Below are positions 12,839 through 20,607 of a stretch of 22,264 bases of DNA, in pieces. The stretch is from JAJXYP01 sp035541855. GTDB lineage: Bacteria > Patescibacteriota > Minisyncoccia > UBA6257 > 2-01-FULL-56-20. The translations under genes and the position numbers were made by a program. Position 1 is the stretch's first letter. Every line of letters begins with the position of its first letter. The stretch covers positions 1 through 22,264 of the forward strand of contig DATKMM010000023.1 of the NCBI GenBank assembly GCA_035541855.1, in the 5' to 3' direction. The notes beneath the pieces are model-generated. The model did no database searches. It was not told where the DNA came from and saw nothing but the letters and a program-made list of their open reading frames with translations.

Positions 12839-15592
12839 TCAACGATTTACATAACTTCGGGTGATCGGGCCGAAGTACCCGGAATCGGGTTCTATGCCGG
12901 CCGATTTCTGGAATTCCACCAGGGCGGCGCGGGTCAATGGTCCAAAGAAACCGGTCGCCCCATATCCGGCGAGCGCGCCGGCCGCCGGGCCGTCCGCCCG
13001 GGAGATCAGTAAAAGCTGGAGCTGCCTGACGTCGTTCCCCGTGCTTCCGACGGAAAGGTCGCGGGTGAAAATAAAATTGTTTTGGTTCGCCTGCGCGAGA
13101 AGGGCGGCCAATTCGTCCTCGAGGGCGCTCAGCTGGGCGGCCAGTGTGGAGGTCGCCGTCGCCGTCACAGGCGTCGTTGACGGCATCGTCGGCACGGTCG
13201 TCGAAGCGGTGATCGTGGCCGTTATGAGCGGCCCGCCGCTGGACACGCCCACGGTGAACGACGCCGACGGCTGCGCCGGAGCCGAAGCCGCCGCGTTATC
13301 AACCGTCACGGAGACGACGGAAGAGGTCGCGGTATTTCCGAGCGGATCCGTCGCCACGGCCGAAAGGGCATGTGTCCCGTTACCGGCCTGCGTAGTATCC
13401 CACGTTACCATGTACGGACCCGACGTGACCGCCGCGCCGAACGGAGCGCCATCCAGATAGAACCAGACCGAGGAGATCCCGACCGTCGAGGTGGCGGTTG
13501 CCGTTATGGAAACCGTGCCCGAAACAGCCGCGCCATCCGCCGGACCCGTGATCGAAGCGGCGACGCCCGTACTGTTTACTGTATAGGTCGGCGCTGCGGG
13601 CGCCAGAAAGGTCGGGCTCGTCGTAGCGCCGGCCACGAGCGGAACCAAACTGATCGCGCCCGCATACGCAGGGTCTATGCTGAAAGCCTGGGATGCCGAT
13701 GAATTATTAAAGGAGAGGACCACTGGGTTCATCCCGGCGCCTCCCGCGCCTATCGGCGAAAAAGTTACCGTGCCCGTATACGCCTTGTTGGGAGTGACGG
13801 TAAAAGCGCCCGAAGTGGCATTCACATAACCGCTGGAAGGGCCGGTTATCGAGAACGACGGCAGGGTGCAGGCGCCCGCGCCGCTGCCGGTGGTGGTCGA
13901 ATGCGCATCCTGTCCGGTCGCCGTCTGCCAGGCCGCGAGGCCGGTATACGTCGTCGTACCCACGACCCCTTTGGTCACGTCCGGCAGGACGAATGAGTTA
14001 TAGTCTCCGGAATATGACGCCGAAGAGGTCGCGAGGTTCACCCACTTCACATTCGCCTGATTGGAATCGATCACCGTGCCCGAAAGGCTGACCGTGCTGT
14101 TCGCGCCGCCCTGATAAATGCCGGTATTGGCAAACGAACCGCCGATAATGTATATCGTGCTCGAGGCAACCGTTATGCCGACATGGGTCTGCGTCCCGGC
14201 ATAGTTTGTCACCGCCGCCTGCTGGTCATAGGCGCCGCACATCGAAGTGGAAGCGATGGACAGGTCCGCATAGGAGCCCGCCGCATTGAAAGCATAATGC
14301 AGCGTGCCGGTGGCCGAGTACTGCTGGGAATCCGCGACGGTTAAAGTGGTCGAACCCTGGGTGCTCGCGCAACCGTAAACGTCGTAACACGTCAAGCCGT
14401 TTATGATCAGATCGTTCGTCGTTACCGAACCGCCTGCGAAATTGGCCGCTCCCCCGGCGATCTTCTCGATCAACCCTCCGTTCAGGGTAAAGCTCGGGAA
14501 GAACGTCCCGTCGCCGTTATGGCCGTAAAAGGCGGTGACCGCGCTTGAAAGCGGGACGCCGTCGATGAACGTATCGTTGTTCAGAGTTACCGGGAGTCCG
14601 GGGCCGGAACCGTTGAACGCGACAAACATGTTGCCGTTGGTATAATATTCGTCGACAAATTTCGAATTATTGACCGTGCATCCTCCCGCGCACAGCATGT
14701 TGTGCTTGCCGCCCTGGTCGGCTTCGATATCGTTGAAGGTCGCGCTGCCGTTGTCGCCGTATTGGACGATGCTGCCGTCATTGAGAGCTCCCTTTTTGGA
14801 AGCGATATTGGTTACCACCGCATTGTTCCCGTCTATCTCGAGACCGGCAAAGCGATGCGAATATGTATACGTATAACCGTTCGTGGCGGGGTCCGAACCA
14901 TCGGTGGCGCTCAGATAGATCGTCAGGCTGCCAGAGTCGGCGGGCCCGTTTCCCGTAGCGGGGTTCTGTCCGGCGATATAATAACTGCCGGGCTGGGAAT
15001 TCGCCCCGGCTTCCGTGCTGGTGCTGAGCAAAAAATCATCATCGCCCCCTTCTCCGGTCGGCGTACACGGCGCGTTTTTACATTCCCACACATTGATGTA
15101 TATGTCCGGGATCGAAGATGTGCCGTACGGGCTCGATATCGAAGTACCCGGACCAGGTACGGTCGCTTGGTATAGGTTCGGATACGATCCGCCTACGGCG
15201 GACCATGCGCTTGGCGGGATAACATCACTATTGTCGATCATCGGAGGCGGCAGGTTGGAAGGCCCGTAATCCTCCACGGTGATATCGTTCCTGGTGTTCG
15301 CATTCGTGCCGATCCATAAAGTATCGGTGAAGGTGGATCCCCGCCTGAGGCAGATCGTCGAGCCGTCCGGGACGGCGGGAACGGCGGCGAGGTGCTGCAA
15401 CGGAGCGGAAGAAGACGTTCCGCCGTTCGCATCACTCCCGGAAACGCTGTCAACGTAGTAATCACAGGTATCCGCCCGAGCCCTCGCCGCCGCGCCGAAA
15501 CAGCAGATGCCGAAAACAAAAAAAATCGCAACACGGGCGACGGTCCGTCGCGGCCCCTGCCGGAGTCCATCCCGATCCCGCATGTTTTTCAT
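12839..15592 (-). CDS. Secreted beta-helix / Ig-like protein with C-terminal peptidoglycan-binding domain
   Basis: This is a 917-residue protein. A signal peptide (Arg-rich start, hydrophobic residues about 20-35) is likely cleaved after ARARA at 40. Residues about 43-560 begin with YYVDSVSGSDANGGTS and ICLRRGSTF, the typical opening of right-handed parallel beta-helix (pectate-lyase-like) proteins, followed by many Asn/Gly/Thr-rich turns. Ig-like repeats follow; the clearest is VWFYLDGAPFG...DPLGNTATSSV. A short Leu/Ala/Glu helix (LSALEDELAALLAQA) leads to a PG_binding_1 domain at 842-917 (FTRDLSVGSTGNDVRQLQ ... GFFGPLTRAALVEFQ ... GYFGPITRSYV). This suggests anchoring to the cell wall, with the beta-helix as the working part, perhaps on polysaccharide. 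No catalytic residues could be assigned. ATG 15583 is an alternative start. Confidence 0.85.
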   Translation of the reverse strand: MKNMRDRDGLRQGPRRTVARVAIFFVFGICCFGAAARARADTCDYYVDSVSGSDANGGTSSSAPLQHLAAVPAVPDGSTICLRRGSTFTDTLWIGTNANTRNDITVEDYGPSNLPPPMIDNSDVIPPSAWSAVGGSYPNLYQATVPGPGTSISSPYGTSSIPDIYINVWECKNAPCTPTGEGGDDDFLLSTSTEAGANSQPGSYYIAGQNPATGNGPADSGSLTIYLSATDGSDPATNGYTYTYSHRFAGLEIDGNNAVVTNIASKKGALNDGSIVQYGDNGSATFNDIEADQGGKHNMLCAGGCTVNNSKFVDEYYTNGNMFVAFNGSGPGLPVTLNNDTFIDGVPLSSAVTAFYGHNGDGTFFPSFTLNGGLIEKIAGGAANFAGGSVTTNDLIINGLTCYDVYGCASTQGSTTLTVADSQQYSATGTLHYAFNAAGSYADLSIASTSMCGAYDQQAAVTNYAGTQTHVGITVASSTIYIIGGSFANTGIYQGGANSTVSLSGTVIDSNQANVKWVNLATSSASYSGDYNSFVLPDVTKGVVGTTTYTGLAAWQTATGQDAHSTTTGSGAGACTLPSFSITGPSSGYVNATSGAFTVTPNKAYTGTVTFSPIGAGGAGMNPVVLSFNNSSASQAFSIDPAYAGAISLVPLVAGATTSPTFLAPAAPTYTVNSTGVAASITGPADGAAVSGTVSITATATSTVGISSVWFYLDGAPFGAAVTSGPYMVTWDTTQAGNGTHALSAVATDPLGNTATSSVVSVTVDNAAASAPAQPSASFTVGVSSGGPLITATITASTTVPTMPSTTPVTATATSTLAAQLSALEDELAALLAQANQNNFIFTRDLSVGSTGNDVRQLQLLLISRADGPAAGALAGYGATGFFGPLTRAALVEFQKSAGIEPDSGYFGPITRSYVNR

Positions 15593-15600
15593 TTCACTTT

Positions 15601-15628
15601 ATTCTAGCAGAGCACATCCACCCGTCAA
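15601..15628 (-). promoter_or_regulatory. Promoter TTGACG-16-TAGAAT for the secreted beta-helix protein
   Basis: Minus-strand TTGACG (15623-15628), a 16-base spacer and TAGAAT (15601-15606) end 8 bases before the ATG at 15592. This predicts a leader of 0-3 bases. Confidence 0.65.
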
Positions 15629-15727
15629 CAAAACCCCGTTTTTACAGCCGGCCGCGGAAGTGTGGCCTTTTTTTATCGTATCTTATTTATAGAATTCTAT
15701 ATATCCAAAATATCCAAATGGGCCTCC

Positions 15728-15985
15728 TCAACACCACAAGACATCAAAAATTTCTTTTTCAGTGAAACCACATTTCCCTTGAAGAAATGTCCTTACAAAA
15801 TCCCAAACCAATCCCTTCTTTAAGGGCTTTGAGCTTGGGATGACGGTTGCCGCCTGGCTGGCAATATGGGTAATTTTAATAACATGCTTACCCGCTTTTG
15901 CAAAGGCACAGCCCTCCAGCTTTTTACAAGCCTGCACCAAATCTTCAAACGAGCAATTAGCGAGCTTCGGATAATCCACATTCAA
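15728..15985 (-). CDS. hicA: HicA-like mRNA interferase toxin
   Basis: This 85-residue protein fits the HicA/YcfA fold: LVQACKKLEGCAFAKAGKHVIKITH, then VIPSSKPLKKGLVWDFVRTFL and GFTEKEIFDVL at the end. His34 in AGKHVIK matches the catalytic His of the family's GSHxxF motif. HicA toxins cleave mRNA and are neutralised by HicB. The start overlaps the antitoxin stop as ATGA (15982-15985), so the two are coupled, with antitoxin first. The gene and its surroundings are AT-rich compared with the rest of the window. Homology is by motif and context, so moderately certain. Confidence 0.7.
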   Translation of the reverse strand: MNVDYPKLANCSFEDLVQACKKLEGCAFAKAGKHVIKITHIASQAATVIPSSKPLKKGLVWDFVRTFLQGKCGFTEKEIFDVLWC

Positions 15986-16335
15986 ACAACCCGCTGCAGT
16001 TGATTAATGTCTCGAAGTCGGACCTTCGGTAAAATATCATCAAGAGTATATTTTTCGGGCGGATTATCCTTTGCCAGCTTTTTCTGCAATTCTTCAACAG
16101 GAAGATATGTACCCAATTCAGAAATCAATTTTTCCGGAACGTTATAATACGCATAAACAGCTTTGGTGAGGATCTCGAAAAGCTCGCTAAAAGTTTCTCC
16201 CTGCGAATAACAAGGAATCTCCATCACTTTCGCCCAATAACCCGTTTCTCCAGCTTCGGCCTTATGGATCTCAACGCGAAGTTGCTTCGGAAGAATGGCT
16301 TTGAAAATAAGTTTTTTTTCTTGTTTGATGGCCAT
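15982..16335 (-). CDS. hicB: HicB-like antitoxin
   Basis: This 117-residue protein has the HicB partial RNase H-like pattern GYWAKVMEIPCYSQGETFSELFEILTKAV (residues about 32-60), a family hallmark (YWAxxxxxPgcxsqGdTxeEa). The C-terminal part (about 85-117) is charged and has no clear helix-turn-helix or ribbon-helix-helix. It would bind HicA and probably repress the operon through the inverted repeat that overlaps its own start. Codons are AT-rich, unlike the flanking operons, which points to transfer. Confidence 0.75.
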   Translation of the reverse strand: MAIKQEKKLIFKAILPKQLRVEIHKAEAGETGYWAKVMEIPCYSQGETFSELFEILTKAVYAYYNVPEKLISELGTYLPVEELQKKLAKDNPPEKYTLDDILPKVRLRDINQLQRVV

Positions 16336-16359
16336 ATAATTAGTATTATATTAATTATA
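16335..16359. promoter_or_regulatory. Inverted repeat and -10 boxes upstream of hicB (operator candidate)
   Basis: TATAATTA (16335-16342) and TAATTATA (16352-16359) form a perfect 8-bp inverted repeat with a 9-base spacer. On the minus strand the region also holds two perfect TATAAT hexamers. The repeat touches the hicB start codon, a good place for autorepression. No strong -35 box was found. The role is inferred from position. Confidence 0.4.
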
Positions 16360-16544
16360 CGATCCCTGCGGAATAAATCGGGCAATACATTTGAAATTCC
16401 ATTATATCTCCATATACGACTGGACGTCAAGATTAATTTCATGCATTTTTAATCTTCGCAAAAGATGCGAGGTAAAAGACGGAGCTATAATTAATTCCGT
16501 ACTCAAGCTGCCACAGGAGTTTTTAAACGAAATGTCCAACTTCG

Positions 16545-16617
16545 AGCCGTTGGCCGGAATTGAACCGGCGACCTACTCCTTACCATGGAGTTGCTCTACC
16601 AGCTGAGCTACAACGGC
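16545..16617 (-). tRNA. tRNA-Thr (GGT anticodon)
   Basis: A 73-base cloverleaf on minus: acceptor GCCGTTG/CAACGGC, D-stem GCTC/GAGC, anticodon stem ACTCC/GGAGT with loop ATGGTAA (anticodon GGT), variable AGGTC, T-stem GCCGG/CCGGC with loop TTCAATT, discriminator T, CCA not encoded. It reads ACC and ACU codons. Confidence 0.96.
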
Positions 16618-16679
16618 AACGCATACAATGTGTATAAGCGTACGCCAACCGGAGGAAATATTCAAACCGCTGACCGCTG

Positions 16680-16751
16680 AGCCGGGGAGAGGAGTCGAAC
16701 CTCCAATCTTCGCTTTACAAAAGCGTTGCTTTACCGTTGAGCTACCCCGGC
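16680..16751 (-). tRNA. tRNA-Thr (TGT anticodon)
   Basis: A 72-base cloverleaf on minus: acceptor GCCGGGG/CCCCGGC, D-arm with three pairs (GCT/AGC), anticodon stem ACGCT/AGCGA with loop TTTGTAA (anticodon TGT), T-stem GGAGG/CCTCT with loop TTCGACT, discriminator T, CCA not encoded. The outermost anticodon-stem pair is an A-A mismatch. It reads ACA and, by wobble, ACG. It lies 62 bases upstream of the other tRNA-Thr and is probably co-transcribed. Confidence 0.93.
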
Positions 16752-16801
16752 GAGAGAGCGCGGGACCACATGGTCGCCGCGCAAGTGGCACGATGAACGG
16801 C

Positions 16802-17353
16802 TCAGCGCCTGATGCCAAGCGCACGCTGGACCAGGACGACATCCTGGTTGGTGACCTGCAGCATCCCCTGTTTCACGAAGGCAAGATCGACCGGGTCTTC
16901 CCATACCTGGCGCTGCTTTCCGCTGAGACGCAAGCCGACGATGGAGAATACGCCCGCCCCTATCACTGACCCAAGCGGGCATTTGGCCGACCTGGCCAGC
17001 CGACGGACAAGATCGCCGCGGACGATGATCTCATCGCCCAACGTGAACACTACCATCTTCCCGAAATGCCGGCGGCGCTCCCGGGAAATTCCCCTCCAGG
17101 CCTGCTTGCCCCAAATATATAGGACAAGGCCGCCGGGATATCGGGGCGAAGTACGGCATGGATGCCACGCGATCTCGCCCGAGAAAGCTTTTCTAAAAGC
17201 CGCCGAGGCGTATTGTTTGGCATCCGTTACCGCATTCGCGGCGTCTTTTTTTCCACTCCACGGGGAGTCAGTGCAATCGTCGATATGGACGGGCGTCGGT
17301 GTTTGCGCGCAGGCGGCGAGGCACGCGGCAAACAGCAGGAACGTCGTTTTCAT
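16802..17353 (-). CDS. Small lipoprotein of unknown function
   Basis: This 183-residue protein begins with a lipoprotein signal (MKTTFLLF then CLAAC, lipid Cys at 15; Cys11 is an alternative). The start is supported by GGAGAG 5 bases upstream. The mature part contains IDDCTDSPW, a His/Cys segment (IAWHPCRTSP), WGKQAWRGISRERRRHFGKMVVF, LGDEIIVRGDLV and a hydrophobic stretch near CPLGSVIGAGVFSIVGL. The pattern hints at a small globular envelope protein; no family is recognised. It lies after map but has its own promoter, and two tRNA-Thr genes follow. Confidence 0.75.
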   Translation of the reverse strand: MKTTFLLFAACLAACAQTPTPVHIDDCTDSPWSGKKDAANAVTDAKQYASAAFRKAFSGEIAWHPCRTSPRYPGGLVLYIWGKQAWRGISRERRRHFGKMVVFTLGDEIIVRGDLVRRLARSAKCPLGSVIGAGVFSIVGLRLSGKQRQVWEDPVDLAFVKQGMLQVTNQDVVLVQRALGIRR

Positions 17354-17395
17354 CGAACTCTCCGAATTTGGATTTTGGCCCGAACTGCTGATTTG

Positions 17396-17424
17396 ATAGT
17401 ACGGTAGCGCGGCGGAAAAATCAA
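17396..17424 (-). promoter_or_regulatory. Candidate promoter TTGATT-17-TACTAT for the lipoprotein gene
   Basis: Minus-strand TTGATT (17419-17424), a 17-base spacer and TACTAT (17396-17401) begin immediately after the map stop codon and precede the lipoprotein ATG by about 42 bases. Confidence 0.5.
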
Positions 17425-18186
17425 TTATTCCGTCAAAATGCGCGGGCCGCGCGGCGTGATGGCTACCGTGTGCTCGAAATGTGCCGCGAGCGAGCCGTCG
17501 CGGGTGGCGTAGCTGTCATCGCGGCGCTCAATGGTAGCGCCGCCGCCGGCGCAAACCATCGGCTCGATGGCGATGACCATCCCCTCCTCAAGCGGTTCGC
17601 CGCCGCCCCGCTTGCCGAAATTAAAAACCGCCGGATCTTCATGGAGCTCGCGGCCGACGCCGTGGCCGATCAGTCCCTCGGCGGCGGAAAATTTGTTCCG
17701 CCGGACGACGTCCCCGATCGCATGACCGACATCGCCAAGCGTTTTCCCCGGGCGCGCCTCGGCGATGCCCGCGGCGAGCGCTTCCCGGGTCGCGGCCATA
17801 AGCTTCTTTGCTTCGCGTGAAACGGTCCCGACGGCCACCGTGACCGCCGAGTCGAGATACCATCCTTTATAGATAAGACCGAGATCAAGCTTGACGAGAT
17901 CGCCGTCGCGGACGGCGTAGTCGGATGGCTGGCCGTGGACGATCACGTCGTTGATGGAGGCGCACAGGGTGTAAGGATACTCCTTCCGCGCGCCGGCAGG
18001 GCGATAATGCAGGAACGCCGGCTTCGCGCCAAGCTCGTGGATCATGCGGTACGCGGCACGGTCGAGATGTTTCGTCGTAACGCCGGGGGCCGTCTCTTTT
18101 TCAAGCGCGCGCAAAACCTCCGCAAGGCGCCGCCCGCCCTCGGCCATCAGCTCGATCTCCGCTTCGGTTTTTATGGAAACGCTCAT
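17425..18186 (-). CDS. map: Methionine aminopeptidase, type I
   Basis: This 253-residue enzyme removes the N-terminal Met from new proteins. The M24 metal ligands are visible: Asp in KLDLGLIYKG, Asp in YLDSAVT, His in GHGVGRELHEDP, Glu in IAIEPM, and Glu in HFEHTVAIT. The conserved CASINDVIVHG carries the substrate-side His. The start at 18186 (MSVSIKTEAE) is chosen because it makes an ATGA overlap with the kinase gene and matches family length; the ATG at 18207 would add seven unsupported residues. It is the last gene of the ribosomal-secY operon here. Confidence 0.96.
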   Translation of the reverse strand: MSVSIKTEAEIELMAEGGRRLAEVLRALEKETAPGVTTKHLDRAAYRMIHELGAKPAFLHYRPAGARKEYPYTLCASINDVIVHGQPSDYAVRDGDLVKLDLGLIYKGWYLDSAVTVAVGTVSREAKKLMAATREALAAGIAEARPGKTLGDVGHAIGDVVRRNKFSAAEGLIGHGVGRELHEDPAVFNFGKRGGGEPLEEGMVIAIEPMVCAGGGATIERRDDSYATRDGSLAAHFEHTVAITPRGPRILTE

Positions 18187-18755
18187 GCTTCGGGGGCGGC
18201 GAGCCACGCGCGATAGGCCCGGATCACGATCCCGATGACCTTTTCGAGGTCGTTCGCGCCGGTGTCAACCACCAGATCATAGTTCTTAACATCGGTGAAA
18301 TCAATCTGGTACAGGTCGCGGAAGCGCTTCTTTTCGCTCTCGATCCGCCGCAGGGTGTTTTCGAGCACCTGTTCGAGCGACGAACCGGCCTGGCTCACTC
18401 TTCCCTCTTCCCGTATCTGCGCAAAAGTGCGCCGGGCCGCGATGGCGGGATCAAGCTCGAGGAAAACCCTGAACGAGGCGGGTATCCAATGGAAAGCGGT
18501 CCGCGAGTCGATCACGAAATCATCCTTCTCCTTTCCGAGAGTGACCAGCAGTTCGTCAACGCCGTGGTCGATCTCCCTCTGCTTTTCGGCGACAAGGTTC
18601 ATCTCCTCGATGGAGATACCCCGCTCGGCAGCCATTTTCCGGAAGAGGTCGCCGGAGGAAAAATGCTCATATCCCAGCGCGCGCGCGATCCCGGCGGCGG
18701 CACTCGACTTCCCGCTGCCCGGAACGCCCGAGATGGTGATGATGCGCCGCTTCAT
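18183..18755 (-). CDS. cmk: Cytidylate kinase-like P-loop kinase (archaeal-type CMP kinase)
   Basis: This 190-residue protein has a P-loop GVPGSGKSS (10-18), FSSGDLFRKMA (the NMP-binding start), KDDFVIDSRTAF (the DSR segment) and ARRTFAQIREEGRV (LID-like). This pattern matches the short archaeal-type cytidylate kinases that convert CMP/dCMP to the diphosphate. It overlaps adk and map by ATGA on both sides, so the three are translationally coupled and serve nucleotide supply and protein maturation. Confidence 0.8.
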   Translation of the reverse strand: MKRRIITISGVPGSGKSSAAAGIARALGYEHFSSGDLFRKMAAERGISIEEMNLVAEKQREIDHGVDELLVTLGKEKDDFVIDSRTAFHWIPASFRVFLELDPAIAARRTFAQIREEGRVSQAGSSLEQVLENTLRRIESEKKRFRDLYQIDFTDVKNYDLVVDTGANDLEKVIGIVIRAYRAWLAAPEA

Positions 18756-19321
18756 ACGCCGAGCGCCGTATTGATGTTCCCGGCGATCTCCTCGACCGAC
18801 GGCCGGCCGTCGATGTCGAGGAAGGTTGTTTCCTTTTTCAGGTAAGCGATCGTCGGCGCCATCATTTCATCGTAGTAGCGGAAGCGCTTTTCGATGCCTT
18901 CCGGCGTATCGTCCGCGCGCGCCTCCTTCCGCGCCCGGAGAAGCAGCCGCTTCACGGATTCCCCGCGGGGCAGGTCGAGGAAGACCGTCGCCATCTTCCG
19001 GCGGCCTTCTCCGCGCAGGAACGGGATGAGGAACCCGGCCTGGGCTGCGGTCCGCGGGACGCCGTCGAACACGATGCCCATTTCGCGCGGCACGTACGGC
19101 AGCCGTTCCCGAAGTACCTCGATGATCACGTCGTCCGAAATGAGCGTGCCGTCCTCCATGACGGCGATCTTCTCCGCGAGCGGCGTCCCTTCCTGCGAGA
19201 TCGCGCGCAGCGTGCCGCCCATGCCCCAAAACAAAAAACCGAGCTTGTCAGCCAGTTTTTTGCCCTGGGTGCCCTTGCCCGAACCCTGCGGCCCCGCGAT
19301 AAAGATCACTTCGAAGTCCAT
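18752..19321 (-). CDS. adk: Adenylate kinase
   Basis: This 189-residue enzyme interconverts ATP plus AMP and two ADP. It has the P-loop GPQGSGKGTQ (10-19), VFDGVPRTAAQA (usual FDGFPRT, with Val for Phe), and RADDTPEGIEKRFRYY (LID arginines and Asp-Asp). It is the short form without the zinc-finger LID. It lies 5 bases after secY, the standard bacterial order, and overlaps the next kinase by ATGA. Confidence 0.93.
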   Translation of the reverse strand: MDFEVIFIAGPQGSGKGTQGKKLADKLGFLFWGMGGTLRAISQEGTPLAEKIAVMEDGTLISDDVIIEVLRERLPYVPREMGIVFDGVPRTAAQAGFLIPFLRGEGRRKMATVFLDLPRGESVKRLLLRARKEARADDTPEGIEKRFRYYDEMMAPTIAYLKKETTFLDIDGRPSVEEIAGNINTALGV

Positions 19322-19326
19322 CCCTG

Positions 19327-20598
19327 TTATTCTATACCTTCGTATTCGCGTACGGTAAGCTGGGAATCGATCTGCCGCATGGTTTCGAGCGCCACCGCGA
19401 CGACGATGAGCAAAGCCGTGCCGCTGATGGTGACAACGGCCACGCCCGTGAGGCGTTGGACGATGATCGGAAGGATGGCGATAAGGCCGAGGAAGACCGC
19501 GCCGAAGAACGTGATGCGGTTCACGACCGTGCCGAAGAACTTCTCCGTGTTCTCGCCCGGCCGGATGCCCGGCACGAAGCCGCCGCTCCGCTGGAGGTTC
19601 TTCGCGATCTCCTCGGGATTGAACGTGATGGCGGTATAGAAATAGGTGAACAGGAACACGAGCATGAAGTATACGATGCCGTAGAGCAGCTGGTTATTGA
19701 TGAAGGCCGTCGCCCAGGCGCTGACCTTGAGGCCCCACGACGCCGAGAAGATCGCGACGATCTGCGCGGCGAACTGCGGGAAAAGCAATACGGAGATGGC
19801 GAAGATGAGCGGGATCATGCCGGCCTGGTTCACCTTGAGCGGGAGGTAGCTCGAAGAGCCGCCGTACATTTTATTGCCGCGCACGCGCCGCGCGTAGGCC
19901 ACCGGGATTTTTCTCTCGCCTTCGTTCAGGTACACGATGCCGGCGATAAGCAGAAGGCCGATGACGAGGAATCCGAGATATGCCGGAAGCATCTGCGGCG
20001 TGTATGACGCGACCGCGACGCCGAACGAGGACGGCAGGCGCGTGATGATGCCCGCCAGGATGATGAGCGAAATGCCGTTGCCGATCTTCTGTTCGGTGAT
20101 AAGCTCGCCGAGCCACATGGCGATCATCGAGCCGCACGCGATGACGATGACGTTGCGCGCGAAGTCGAACGGGTCGGGCCGGCCGATGACCCCCTGGGAG
20201 ATGAGCAGTGTCAGGAAGCCGTACGCCTGCACGAGCGCGAAGGGCACGGTCAGGATGCGCGAGTACTGGTTGAACTTCGCCTGGCCGCGCGCGCCTTCTT
20301 CGTAATACATCTCCTTCATGCGCGGGAAGATGATCGTGAGAAGCTGCATGACGATCGTCGAGGTGATGTACGGCCCCACGCCGAGCATCACGACCGAGAG
20401 CGTCGAGAGTCCGCCGCCGGAGAAGAAGTTCAGGAAGCCGAGCAGCTGGTTCGAATTGAAATAACTGGCGAGCTTCGCCGCATCGACGCCCGGGATCGGG
20501 ATGGCGGCGAGCACGCGGTACGCGACCAAAAGCCCCGCGACCGTAAGAACTTTATTGCGGAGGTCCGGGATCCTGAATATCTGGAGGAATCGGTTCAT
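19327..20598 (-). CDS. secY: Preprotein translocase subunit SecY
   Basis: This 423-residue protein has about ten membrane segments and forms the Sec channel. Conserved features include the N-terminal RIPDLRNKVL, AIPIPGVD and FNYGG-like plug region (FFSGGGLSTLSVVMLGVGPYI), ERKIPVAYARR in the cytoplasmic loop, KVNQAGMIPLIFA before TM7, and NPEEIAKNLQRSGGFVPGIRPG in the C5 ribosome-contact loop. Length is normal to slightly short. It sits 9 bases after rplO. The many secreted proteins on the left of the window depend on this channel. Confidence 0.97.
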   Translation of the reverse strand: MNRFLQIFRIPDLRNKVLTVAGLLVAYRVLAAIPIPGVDAAKLASYFNSNQLLGFLNFFSGGGLSTLSVVMLGVGPYITSTIVMQLLTIIFPRMKEMYYEEGARGQAKFNQYSRILTVPFALVQAYGFLTLLISQGVIGRPDPFDFARNVIVIACGSMIAMWLGELITEQKIGNGISLIILAGIITRLPSSFGVAVASYTPQMLPAYLGFLVIGLLLIAGIVYLNEGERKIPVAYARRVRGNKMYGGSSSYLPLKVNQAGMIPLIFAISVLLFPQFAAQIVAIFSASWGLKVSAWATAFINNQLLYGIVYFMLVFLFTYFYTAITFNPEEIAKNLQRSGGFVPGIRPGENTEKFFGTVVNRITFFGAVFLGLIAILPIIVQRLTGVAVVTISGTALLIVVAVALETMRQIDSQLTVREYEGIE

Positions 20599-20607
20599 GC
20601 CAAAAAT

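Noticed and set aside
15645..15660. Possible att-like copy of the tRNA-Thr(GGT) 3' end
   Set aside because: AGCCGGCCGCGG resembles AGCCGTTGGCCGG only loosely by eye. The match is too short and gapped to call an attachment site.
16519..16545. Possible terminator after tRNA-Thr(GGT)
   Set aside because: Only a weak 5-bp stem with a wobble pair precedes TTTAAAAA. It is too unstable to call.
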